From Melieria omissa (taxonomy: Eukaryota > Arthropoda > Insecta > Diptera > Ulidiidae), in contig OZ020268.1 of the NCBI GenBank assembly GCA_963971225.1, forward strand, positions 14,113,032 to 14,177,031: DNA of 64,000 nucleotides, in the 5' to 3' direction. The position numbers and the translations under genes are program-made. A model generated the notes under the pieces. It was not told the origin of the DNA and searched no databases. It worked only from the letters and a program-made list of their open reading frames with translations. This document shows, piece by piece, positions 1 to 34,100 of the stretch. The stretch's first letter is position 1. Every line of letters begins with the position of its first letter.

Positions 1-22154
<22,154 letters not shown>

Positions 22155-23791
22155 AAATTTTCTACTAACAGTTCAACACACCGAAAAAACAATGACTTGT
22201 GAGTCTCATCACAACATTATGTCTTGAGTATTGAAGCGAACGGATTCAGGACAGTTTTGGCATTTTGTATTCATTTGATCGAGCAACAGCACTCCGAAGT
22301 ATCCATCACTGCATTGATATAAATTAAGTGTTTTCCCCGACAATTGTCGCTAAGAAAAAAGTTGTAATTTTATATTTGTTATTTTCATGTTACTTCCCTT
22401 CGCCCCACACTTTTTTCCACACTATCTGTAGTTAAAATCTGGCTTGGCAGCTCGTAGATTAAGTGATTTGTGTTTGTTTTTACAGAAATTGTTTGTTAAT
22501 TTATACGATATAAACGCATACGTTCATGTGTATGTTTATACTTTTTCAAATTGCAACTTCCTTTGTGGAAGAATTTGTTAGAATTGCATAAATTTTGTGA
22601 GCACAATTTGTGTCAGCCAATTTGAGATGATTTTTGATATTTTTGCTTTGAGTGGAATATATGATGAGCTATTTAAACGATATTATTATGTTATACTCTC
22701 GTATGGAATATGTGTAAACAGTGATGATCACTATACGGATTCCTCATGCACACGTGCATACTAACACTACGTTTACTATCCTTTGATTTAAAACACAAAC
22801 ATATATATTATTTTGCTTGAAAAACAACGCATACTAAACCGCCAATAACTATTTTTCAAGAACTATTTATGTTCGCTCAATGAAAATAACGTCTGCTATG
22901 CATATAGACATATTCACTCGAATGTGAACAGAAAATGAGAAAGTTATCATTTTCCGATTAATTTGTACGAACTTTTACTAATTGCTGCTACGAAAATAAA
23001 TATTAACATTTTCAAGCTGGAGTAACGATGTTTTATTTACAATTGACCGGCGTGGATTGAAATTGAAAACATACTGCAGTATGGAAAATGTATGCCATAT
23101 CAGTATGGCAAAAGTATAGTACATATGTAAATATGTACATAAATGACAATAAGGCGATGAGTAGGAAAATTTGTAAAATTTAAATTAAATAATTGTGTAA
23201 GCACTCTGGAAGTCAAAACTACGGATCCAAATACCAATTGATTTTGATTGATTGATTGATTCCAAATACCAAGTGATTTTTTAATTCTTATTTTCAGTTG
23301 CATTCTTCTGTCCATTCTGCATTGAATGTTGGGGTCAAACAGCGCGTGGCTTTTGACAATGATTGTTATTTGTTTTTCTTTTGATCGCTCGGCTGTAGAC
23401 CATCGTAGCTAAAGTTATGTATGTAAAGATATTGTCTTTTTATGCTTCCAGCCACCGTTCTATATGTCTAATGAACATATGGAAGGAAATCTGCCTATTC
23501 AGAGCAGAGCACAGTTCAGAAAAGGAAAGCTCAATTACAATCTATTTGCGTTTGTTTTCAATATTTGTCGCCTTTGACAAGTGTGTTAAGTTTTAAAAAT
23601 TTCAAAATAAAAAATAAAAAATGTAAAAGATAATAAATCAAAAACGAAATTAGAAAAAACACTGCAAAATTTACAGTTAATACAAGGAAATCAACGAAAC
23701 ACTCACGCTGCAGCAGCCATCGCCTTCAGCAACGCTAGCGTCGCCTCCGACGCCGACGTCGACGTCGAGGCTGCCTCCACCACTGCCGACC
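22155..23791. other. Smoothelin-like 3'UTR, intergenic DNA and MARCH-type 5' region
   Basis: The first part is probably the 3'UTR of the CH isoform (AATAAA at 22995-23000). A short (GATT)n run lies at about 23245-23260. The last 100 bases before 23792 are rich in CGACGTCG and are probably the 5'UTR or promoter of the next gene. The frame upstream of 23792 is open back to a TAA at 23678 but has no ATG. Confidence 0.5.
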
Positions 23792-24646
23792 ATGCCGCCC
23801 CCACTCACCGACAATGCACAGGCTCTATCGGAGGCGACCGCTATACGTCTGTTCAATAGCGTTGTCGTGTCGGAGGCCGAGTCGGGCCGGGCAACGTCGC
23901 TCGCGCCTCCAATTCAGACATTAGATGAGTTAAAATCAGTGGGGTCGGTGCAGTCGGCCAACGAGTTCGGCAACTCGTGCCGCATCTGCCGCTGGAATCG
24001 GTCCGACATGCAAATATTGCGCTGCCCGTGTCGGTGCAAGGGAAGTGTGGTCAGTACCCAGTGACAATTTGTACTCTTGTACTCAAGTTTTTTAGTGACG
24101 TCTCGTATATTTCTATTTGCTGCTCATAGGGTTACGTGCATCTGCAATGCCTGAAGCGCTGGATCCTACACCGGCGCGACAATCGCTGCGAAATCTGCAA
24201 TACTCCATTCGAAATACCTGACGAAAAGCTGAACATCCGACGAATGCTGAGTACACTCTTTTGCGCGCGCTGCGGCGGCGCCATTGTGAAGCATCTGCTG
24301 TTCAGCGCGTCTCTGGTTCCTCTGGCACATGTCGTTCTGCAGCAGGTGCTCCTCTGCATGGACAACATAAACGCAAGCCCGAACGAGCAGCTCACATTGC
24401 AGGAGGTGATTATGGCATCCTGTGCGCTGTTGACTTCGAGTGAGTAAATCGTAAAGCACTCTACCCAGCGGCAATTATTATGTGTATCCAAATCCTCTTG
24501 CAGGTGCGCTATTTTTCCATTATTTCGAATTCATAACGACGCGCTTTCTGATCATCCGCAACATTTTACGTCAGTGGTGGATGTTCGGCAACACGGAGCA
24601 TTTCCCTTTAATCGAACTGGAGAGTGATACCTTTGATATATTCTAA
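23792..24646 (+). CDS. MARCH-type membrane RING-CH E3 ubiquitin ligase
   Basis: Three exons, 23792-24049, 24130-24439 and 24504-24646, join in phase to give 236 residues. The RING-CH (C4HC3) finger starts in exon 1 (SCRICRW, then LRCPCRCKGSV) and continues in exon 2 (GYVHLQCLKRW, then CEICNTPFEI), so the zinc-binding Cys and His residues are all present and the intron cuts the finger after KGSV. Two hydrophobic segments follow (around HLLFSASLVPLAHVVLQQVLL and EVIMASCALLTSSALFFHYF), as in MARCH ligases with two membrane spans. Such proteins ubiquitinate membrane cargo in endosomes, ER or Golgi. The N-terminal 60 residues look disordered. Polyadenylation signal at 24772. Which Drosophila MARCH-like gene it corresponds to I cannot say. 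Confidence 0.88.
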
Positions 24647-25571
24647 GCACTGTCAGCAAAATTTACGCATAATTGTAAAATTTTCTGATATGACGCAAAG
24701 TCAAAGGCACTTGCGAATTAATATACATTTCGAATAAGAATTACTGAAGTTGCATATTTAATTTTACAACTAATAAAAACGGTTCGGGGTACTGCCAGCT
24801 CAAAAACTTAATGCGCTTCCGCTGTTGTTGCAGTGTTGTGAATGTAAACAGTGGGCCCGTTTCTGAATGTATGCGATTTTTTAAATTCCATGAGATTAAA
24901 TGGGAAATTCAATTGCATATAATTGTATTGTATAGATATATAATGGCAATACAGAAAACTAGAGTTGGCTCAGAAGGTAATTGGATCTAATTAGAAATTT
25001 CACTAATATAAATATGGGTTCTTGGTGAGTTAATTGCTTTGAAATTTTAATTATTTTAACTTACATTTTAAAGTTGAGTTGAGTCTTCTCAAATGTTAAA
25101 AGTTGAAATTTTATGTTTATTGTTTTCTCTCTCTTAATCGAAATATATTAAAATCAATTTATATAAACAATATTTCTGTATTTGTGCCAACATGTGATTT
25201 TTCCTAATATGTGCTGCCTTCTTTATATATAGAATATTTAATTACAATAATATCTATATATATTGATATGTTAAAATGTTTGTGTAAATGCAACACTGCT
25301 TGAAGGTAGAAAAAAGTCCCATGCGAATATCCCAACTTAAAATACTGAAGTAGGAAAAATGGAAAAAGACTGACAGTTGCCAACGAGTTGCCATTTTTAC
25401 CACTTCGGAGCGAGCAGTTGTGTTTTTATTGCGGTTGCTGGTGTGGGGTGTGAGGCCAACGGATTTGGGGATTGCAAAACAGGCCAACGGATTTGGGCAT
25501 TGCAAAACGGGCCCAACGCAAACTGAGTGCTAGTTAAACGCGACGGTATTAACGGTCGGAGTACAATAGAA
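24647..25571. other. Intergenic region between the MARCH-type gene and Pat1
   Basis: Holds the probable 3' end of the MARCH-type gene (AATAAA at 24772-24777), about 500 bp of AT-rich sequence and, just before the Pat1 start, a 28-bp tandem duplication (25453-25508). No gene is seen. Confidence 0.55.
25453..25508. repeat. 28-bp tandem duplication upstream of Pat1
   Basis: Two adjacent copies of a unit starting AGGCCAACGGATTTGGG and ending TTGCAAAAC, differing at one position. A fragment of a third copy (GGCCCAACG) follows. It ends 63 bases before the Pat1 ATG, so it probably lies in the promoter or 5'UTR. Confidence 0.85.
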
Positions 25572-28500
25572 ATGGCGCAGCACCTAACACCTGGGACAAC
25601 GCTCTATGAGCAGTGCCTGTGCTGCTACGTCGCGAAACTGAACTACAACGTCTCCACGCTGGACAGTGTGCAGCAGCTGCGGTACTTGCCACCGGGAGTG
25701 CTCAGCGATGTTTACGTTCTGGTGAGTGTGCTTGCTGTGCGAGGGACACAAAGGAGCTGCGAAAGCTGGGGCTTTGTCAGTGGCGTTGTGCTCCAGTGCA
25801 AGCAAACGCAAAATTTCAACACACACAGGCGAGGCTGAAAAAATCGCAGAAAGGTAGAAGTCTCCGCTGGTTGACTGGCTCAAACTGACTTCGCCGTTGG
25901 AACTCTACAGTGAAACGAGCAGCAGCGAGTTGTTTTGAAGGAAGTGCTAAGTTGTCGGTGCGGTAGGGGGCATATGTTAGCTTATGGTTGGGTAAGGTTT
26001 GAGCGGGGGTGTTGGGTACACAGAGGCGATGTGCTTGTTTAGCTGCTCTCCAAACACACAGCCCCTGGAAACTGAAATTCTCTACAATGCGCTTGTGTCT
26101 TCTATTCGCACAACGTCAAGCCGATGTTGGGATCAGCTGGCGGAGCAAAACAAACACCGACGTCAACAGTAACAACGTCGAGCAAAAACATAATCTAACT
26201 GCTGGGCAATTAAGATTGGTCAAGTTCACGTGCAGAATTCCTCACGTTTTTGTATGTTGCGGCGGGTATTCAAGAGTTGACACTTTGTTGAACATGTCAT
26301 GAAATTGCCCAATACACAACAACAGCAAGCAGAATCTACATTATTAAAAAATAGAACAATTATTGAGTATGTTGTATGGTGCCTACAGTATCGTTACATA
26401 TGTAAGATCGAAGCCCATAATTAATTAAATTGATGATTTGATGCCAACGGCTGACTGTTCGCCTTACTGCCTTTTTATGAATTCGTATGACATGGTCACA
26501 TGTGCGTCTGTCTGCCGACTGCCCGTCAGTGATAGCATCCGTATCGAATGCAAATCGAGCGCGCTGTGCGTGCGTAGCAGCTGGAATGCAATCTACGACG
26601 TTTGCTTCTATATTTCCGTGCTGTATCTGGTTCTGGTTCTGCTGTGTCAGCTTATCTGCTGCTTGCGATTTTTTCTTATCGAGGTGATGTTTGTTTACCT
26701 CTTCCGTTACTTTTATGCAGCGCATTCTTCACTTCGTACTACAGCGCTGTGGAGAAGGAAGGTCAGGGTATTGACGAACAGCCACACATTTAAATACCAA
26801 ATGATTCAGACCGCACGGCTGCTTGCTACGCGCTCATACACTGACGTTCGTGCGTTCGAGTGTTGATATTATTCATTACTTTATTGTGTATCGACGCATT
26901 TATCGAACCATTTTCGTCCGGTAGTATCTATACCCTTGTGGGCAACGTGTGTTGAATTTGATGACAATGATTTAGTCAGTTTGCTGCTCTTAATTAATTA
27001 AGCAAAAGTTGGCTTGTAATGACTATTAGAGGTTCTAGTTGCATTAATTATTTGGCCATGCCATCAATTGTGGGTCTCTTCTAGACATCCAGTGGTTTTC
27101 TATTTTACCGTTAACAGATACATTTCGTCGCCTGAGAAAACAAATGTCTTTTGTCCTACTAAGCCTAATGGAACATACGACATTCGTTTTCTGAGGCGAC
27201 GATTTATGTACAACATCTGTCTACACAACATATGTCTGGTGTTTATTTTCGCTGATAGTTAGTAGATAGATAGTAGAATCCATTTTGTCAAAACCAATAT
27301 TTAATAATGTGCAAAAATATTTTTCAATCTAATTTACTGCTTCATACCTTGTTTACCAAAAGTGTCGTCATTATAAATGAGTTGTATAAACCAAAGACAG
27401 GCTTAATACGCACATGCAGCTTGGAAATTAAAAAACAATACTTAGTAATGATTCAGATAGTTTTGATTTGAATTCCACAAACATTCAAAGTGGTCCGCTT
27501 TAGAAAGCGAGGCATGTCACCCTACCGACTATTCCTAGTTTTTATGCTTGGCTTATAAAAAATGCACAAGTTTATAGTTAAATATGTACATGTTTTGAGT
27601 ACTATTTCAAATACTTTATTCACTTGTTACAAGCCTCTCAGTCCAACACATTCGCCTCATATTGTATTTTCAAATGATGCCGCTAACTAATTTGTGGGTC
27701 AGTATTTGCAAGCAGCTCTTTTCAGTTGCCGACATGGAAGCGCAACGCATTGATGGTGTGCTTTGTGCCGTTGCTGTTTGCTGTCATCTCCTTCTAAACA
27801 CCGCCTTCCTGCCCATTGAGTATTGTATTAATTTTTAATATCAACAAAGACCACAACAACAATGACATGCATTCTGTGCTGATCACGAACGTAGACATTG
27901 TGTGATGTAGAGCTATAAATAAAGCTGCGACAACGCGGTGGTTTTTGTTATCCTATTGTGTAGCTGCGCAATGTGCTCTGGCTGCCGCATGGGATCGCGT
28001 ATGGTAATTGTGCGCGGTGCAGCCTGTAGCCGTTGGTGTTGCACTATAGCGCTGAGGCCCAACTGGCGAAACGGGCTTTTTGTTATGCGCTGGTAGCGTT
28101 TCGCTGTGTGCTGTCCGATGCCACTGAACTCTGCAACTGACCGTCAATCAATTTACGACAGCATTCGCTGATAAGTGCTGCACCAGCGACCGCTGATTGG
28201 CGTAAAATAAAATGGCAATGCAATTATAGCTGGGATGCCTTCTCCGCAGACTAGATATGGGTTAATTATGATATAGAAAAAGGTTTCACTTGGATATATA
28301 CTCGTGCACATACATACATATAGTATATGACTTGCTGTATTCGCTTTCAGATGTCCGAACAGGAAGAGTTGAAGGACATGCTGTTCGAGCAACTGTCAGA
28401 TCTGAGCATATTTGAGCGTTTGCTGCGCTTCGACCCGGCGCGCCAGAAACTGTTTCGCTGCCTCACTGCGCTCATGAGCAGCGGCAAGCGTCTGTCTGCG

Positions 28501-31145
28501 CAACTGCAGCAAAATTTCACAATGCGTTATCAGCAGGACACAAAGAAAGCAACGAAGACTGCAAACAGGCTGCCAACAACTTTGGCAACAACAAAAACCA
28601 GAGCAAACAGTTTAGCACAACACAAGCTGACACCGTCGGTGGTCGACCTGTTCGCTAGCACAAGCATAAGTACTCCGTTCCATTTACCAACTGCCTCCGC
28701 TGTGACGGCTGCTGAAACTGCCACCGAGCGAAGCACAGAAGAACTGCCAAAAGCAGATGAAAAAGCAAAATATGTGGACGCACCGACGGCGAGTCAGAGC
28801 GATGAGGCGGTCGCGTGGACAGAGAGCGGAGATGCCAATGCAGACGCCGATGCAGATGTGGATTTGGATGACATGGCTTTCGGCATGGAGGCTATCGATT
28901 TCGGTCTGCGTTTGGGCTCGTTTCTGTCGGAAGCCGGCTGGTTGGCGGACAGCATAGAAATCTTAAAGTGTGTGGCATGCAAACTGCGGCAAATGCCGCC
29001 AGAACTGAAAACACTACTGGTCTATTTAGACTGCTTGCAAAGGTGAGTAATTTGCTTTCGTTAGCTCAACATTTTAATAAATATTGGTGTTATTCGTCAC
29101 AGACTCCTACATTCCGAGGCGGCATTGTGCAATTTCAAATCGGCCGAACGCACATTCGACGAAACTGTGAATCGCCTAAAGGCAATGGAACCCGAGAGTA
29201 TACCCAGATCACTACTAGCCAAAACCTATACTCAATTCTCGGCCATGTACTTTGCGCGCAGCGAATACGACGACAGTCACATGTGGAGCGTGGTTGCCAT
29301 GCGTCACCTGGAAGAATCAACACCTGAGAGGTTGGCAAGTTGTTTAGAATGTGTTGTGACTAAAATTTAAATCGTTTCCTATGTTCCTTACCTTCTAGAA
29401 TTGCTGTGGATGTACTGCGGCAGGCGGCCAAGGCGTGTGTAGTTAAGCGAGATTTCAACCGTGCCAACTTGCTAATTTGTCAGGCAACGCACAGAGCGCG
29501 GTAAGTGGCTACTCGTACCTTTGTAAAATTAGCAAATGGGTTAGAACTTCTGTATAACTAAGAAGTATACCATCACTTTTTGTGTCCTTTGAAAATATTT
29601 ATGATGCCATCGAAGATTTTATAGATCCAGTAGAAAATAAAATTGTCAATCGAAAAATTAGTTTAAGAAAATATAATTTGCATTTTTTAACATGTTTAGT
29701 GACCACGTAATAGCAATAAATAATTAATCATTCACATTCAAATGGCAACATTTAGATTCAATTGAAAGTGGCTTTCAGTACTTTTAAACTAGTTTTTCCC
29801 AAACTTGTTTTTCTAACATTTCACTTTCAGTGACAAATGCATACAAAATAAATGAAATAAATAACAGCATCCAGCTTAAAGCTTTGTGTTATTGCTGCAC
29901 AATTTAAAATAAGCTTAACCAAATGACTTTTTTATGGAAAATCCAAAGTACATACAATTTCTTTGATATTTGCAGAAAGGTTTTTGGCGTCAAGCACCAA
30001 AAGTACGCAGATACCTTGCTAGATTATGGATTTTTTCTACTCAATGTCGACTCCGTGTATCAGAGCGTTATTGTGTACAAGGATGCGCTGGATATAAAGC
30101 GCATGATATTTGGCAATCGCAACTTCCACGTCGCCATTGCGCACGAGGATCTCTCATACGCTTACTATGTGCACGAGTACAGCACCGGAAATTTCACATG
30201 TGCTCGCGAGCACGTCGAGAAGGCTATCGACATCATGGAGGAGCTGGTGCCTCGGAATCATCTAATGCTGGCGTCGGCCAAGCGCGTCAAGGCTTTGCTA
30301 CTCGAGGAGATCGCACTGGATAAGATGGCAGAGGGCGGCATCGATGAGGATGGCCTGTTGCGGCAGTCGGAAGATTTGCACAACTTTGCGCTGAAGCTTT
30401 CGTTGGAGATGTTCGGCGAGGTGAACGTGCAAACGGCCAAGCACTACGGCAATCTAGGCCGGCTCTATCAGACTATGAATCGCTTTGAGGTGAGTGTATT
30501 GATTCGTTCTACTGTGCAATATTTAAATGTTTTATTGCTGGCAACTGATAGGAAGCGGAGCGAATGCATAAAAAAGCGATAAAGATCAAAACCGATCTGT
30601 TGGGCCCGTACGATTACGAGGTTGGTCTGTCGATTGGCCACTTGGCGTCGCTGTATAATTATCACATGAAGAAATACCGTCAGGCTGAGGAGCTGTACTT
30701 GCGCAGCATTGAAATTAGTGAGTTAGACAATTTTGAAGAATAAGTTTTGTGCTACTTTTGCTCTGGTTTTTGATTAGGTCTACGCTTATTTGGAAAGTCG
30801 TATTCTGGACTTGAATATGACTATCTGGGTCTGTGCCATGTCTACGAGACTCTGCGCGAATTTGAAAAGTATTTAAAGTACGCGACCATCTTGGAGAACT
30901 GGCAGGTGCTGCGTGGACAAAATGTTATACTGAATGTAAGCTTTCAGTATGTTTAAATCGCTTAGTTCTATACAAACAACCAAAAATTTGGTTTTATGTA
31001 CAAATGTTTTTCGCTGATTTTCTTGACATGTTTTCCCTAACAGAATACATATTCCGAGAATGCGGACGACTGTTCCTTGGAGGAATTAAAGAACAAATTT
31101 TTCAACACTTGCACCTTCCACCCGCGGCCAACGGACTACAATTAA
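25572..31145 (+). CDS. Pat1: Pat1 / APPBP2 homologue (TPR-like adaptor)
   Basis: Homologue of vertebrate amyloid protein-binding protein 2 (PAT1). In vertebrates it is a kinesin-light-chain-like adaptor and CUL2 substrate receptor; in Drosophila Pat1 is known for kinesin-1-dependent oskar transport. Exons: 25572-25721, 28351-29042, 29103-29330, 29399-29500, 29976-30489, 30552-30717, 30778-30935, 31044-31145; they sum to 704 codons with the stop, and all phases fit. Near-identical family stretches include VDVLRQAAKACVVKREF, KYADTLLDYGFFLLNVD, NVQTAKHYGNLGRLYQ and GYSGLEYDY, in TPR-like repeats. The protein is 703 residues against about 585 in vertebrates. The excess is a Thr/Ala/Asp-rich insertion (about residues 110-235, in exon 2) containing an Ala-Asp repeat. 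The start at 25572 encodes a segment that matches the conserved N-terminal DVY motif. The 475-bp intron 29501-29975 holds nothing I can name. Confidence 0.92.
25722..28350 (+). other. 2.6-kb first intron of Pat1
   Basis: The only clear structure is a 107-nt hairpin at 27114-27220. A 142-codon plus-strand ORF (26438-26866) with hydrophobic stretches is present but has no recognisable family and no supporting splice context. Confidence 0.5.
27114..27220 (+). other. Pre-miRNA-like hairpin in Pat1 intron 1
   Basis: The arms 27125-27148 and 27179-27202 pair at 22 of 24 positions (left arm starts TCGTCGCCTGAGAAAAC), around a loop of 30 nt. Outside an asymmetric internal loop, ACAGAT (27114-27119) pairs with ATCTGT (27215-27220). 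Stem length, few mismatches and loop size resemble an insect pre-miRNA. A degenerate palindromic transposon is the main alternative. There is no similarity to a miRNA that I can name. Confidence 0.4.
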
Positions 31146-34100
31146 TGCAGTCATCGATTGTTGGAGAAATGCAATTGCTGGGTTGCTGAATGCACAGAAA
31201 CATAGTTCCAATTGTTGTCAGCCCAATGAATTATTGCGTATGGTGTTGTTTTTTACTTACAGAAAAATTCAAATTGCGCAAATTTAGCTTAAGTAATTTT
31301 CTTTTTAGATATGTGTAATTTTTATGTTGGTAAATTACAAAATTACGATTTGTTTTAAGTACGATTACTCCAATATTTTATTAGTGTACGCGAAAAAATT
31401 AAAGACAACTCTAAATTGTGTAATAGAGTGTTTTGGTATTAACATAAAGTTGTGCGCAAGTTAAGGCAGCACCCGGAAAATGATAGAAAATGTTTAACAG
31501 AAACGTTACGGTTTTATTAACAGTACTGGAGTTACTTGTTTTGTTAGGATAATTAAACTATTAGACGGCGTGCAGGCGCAACAGAGCAAATACCTCTTAA
31601 TGCTAATGTAATTTAAAACAAAAATTTAAATTTCAGAAAATATTGATATCAAACATAGAGTATTGTGCTACAAATTGTCATAATAGTGAACATTCGTAGT
31701 ATACATGCGACATGGTGTTGAAGAATTGTAAACTATTTTATAAAATACGTAAATATGTATGTGTATCGTACAGAACTGTGCGATGATAGAGCGTTAAGCA
31801 GTTCTAGCTATGCGTATTCGCACTCATATGTTGCACCGCTTCCACTCGACTTGCATTGTTCATTGTCCACATACGATTGCGAATTATTTCAATGTTGGCA
31901 ATTTCATGTAGCGCATACAACGTTTCGAAATGTACTAAAGGCAAACTCTTGCAATCAAACGCCAACTATTGTAATGTAGCTCAATTGAATTTTTTCTTTT
32001 GTATGACGAAAAGTCGATGTCGTAAAGTTTACGTTTTAGCCCAGATACTTGATTTTGTTTTGTACGCCTTAGTTTAAGTTGAAATTGACACTACTTTCCA
32101 TAATGCGTATACATATTTTTGTGTTCGTACGTTCGTATACATTAACCAATCGCATAGTACATAAGTATGTTATCAGCCAGAGCGAATCCTGAGCTTGATT
32201 CCAACTTTTTTAACGCCACGTGCAACTGAAATTATGCCATCATAAAATATTGTGTTGTAGCCAATATTGTAGAAGTAGCCACCGAGTATACTCAATGCAA
32301 TGACTTTAAGTTGGCCTGGAGTTAGCGCTGAATGCGTTACGTTCATGGCTGCGACAATTGCTTTTGGAATCTCAACTATACATTTGAAAATTATGTACTT
32401 TTCGTTTTATACTCTGTTATTACCATAACTTAAGGCATCTATCCTGCATTAATGTTTATATACGAACAACTTGCGTATGTACGTTGAAAAGGAATATAAG
32501 CTAAGCTGAAATGTGTGTATTATTTGTATGACTTTTGTGTTATATTCTACTTTTTTTGTGTAAGCTACATAAATATTCGAATGTTTTTTCTCCACATTAA
32601 CGTTTAATAGCAACGAGTTTCAAACGCAGCCAGTATAAAACATACCGCATACATAATACCTAATATATATAAAAATATATATATGTGTGTATATATACAT
32701 ACATACAAGTATTCTTCCACAATGTATGCTTTGCATAAATTGAATAGAAGTAAATAAAATGGAAACCGTGTAGTTTTAAAAATATGTCTTGTGATTCAAT
32801 TTGATAGTTTGTTAAATTAAAAACATTCTTGCATTCTGATTTATTGCCAGTGAGTGAATTTATTTGGGCTTTTTTAGTTAATGAACTGCATTTTATTCAA
32901 AGCATTTGCAGCACTTGAAAGAATAGCGCAAAAATTAATTAAAATAAAACATTTGATCATTGTGTAAAGTGCCTTTTAAGCCTTTTGCTCAATGCAATTA
33001 AATTGATAAATCTTTATAGCAAATCGTAACACCAAACGCATCGAAACAAATTTCTCTTCTCATTTGATTTCTAGTGCTTTGTGGTTGTTTATCAACAACA
33101 CACTCAAGGTGTCCATCATCATTTCTAGAGCCCGTTAAACCCTTTCCGGTTTGTCAGAACTTGAAATGCGAAAGTTTCTTTTCACTGCTTTGGTTTTCCT
33201 AGTTTTACATATCTACTACCTGCATTTTATTGCTCATCAACTCTAGTTGCGTATATGCCCGCAATTAGTTGCTTCGTATTGCTCGTATTTATCTGTGCGC
33301 CAGCGTCCACGACTATCACTTTTCATTTAAAACTAATGAAAACAAAACATTAAACATTAACAACAACAATGCAAATAGCAAATGTTGCTGGTACGGTTGG
33401 GTTTGTGCAGACACACGTACGAAAGTCGCAGCCGGTCTCATTGTAGTTGCTGAATGTGCACTGTCTGGTCATATTTGCAGCAGGCTTTGGTGTTGGAGCA
33501 CAGAGCGCGACCAGACGAACGAGTTATTACCACTACAACAAGCCACATAATGGTAATGGCCACAGTTTTCACCATCATTAAACATGTCAAACATTCGAAG
33601 GTTTGCCAATACGAGTGAAACACCAGTCTGGCTGTCCGGTTCGCTTTATGCCGCGAGTGACATCAAGTTGGCGTTCTCTTTATGCGCATTGCTTCTTGTG
33701 CGACATCTTTCAACGCCAGCTCCGCCAACTCAGCGCCATAACTTGCACTTTCCCAAATAGCTACTCAACTCCCGATTTAATGGGAGTCATGTCAACAGTG
33801 TACAAACGCCGGATGCAGCACTCTGATGTGATTCACATACACTCAGGTGGCTCTGGACCATCCAATGCTCCACAAGTTTTCCAGTGAGAGCGCCAAACTG
33901 TCTGCCGACCGCCGAGTGACACCTCAGAGCCGACTTCTCCATCTGAAGCGCTCCGCATTGCTCTCGAAGCGAATTGGCTTGTTGGTCGCTCTGTCGCTCA
34001 ACGATTGCGCTTTGAGCCAGGCTCAAATCAGTTGTTAACACTGTATGGTCGCGTGCAGTTGGTCGATCGCCTGCGTTCGCAGAAACTATTAGAAAACGCA

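Noticed and set aside
26438..26866. 142-codon plus-strand ORF with hydrophobic stretches in the first Pat1 intron
   Set aside because: No recognisable family, no suitable initiation or splice context, and it overlaps other ORFs in different frames; probably chance.
33131..33150. AAACCCTTTCCGG, similar to a piggyBac-like end
   Set aside because: It lacks the TTAA target and has no partner end.
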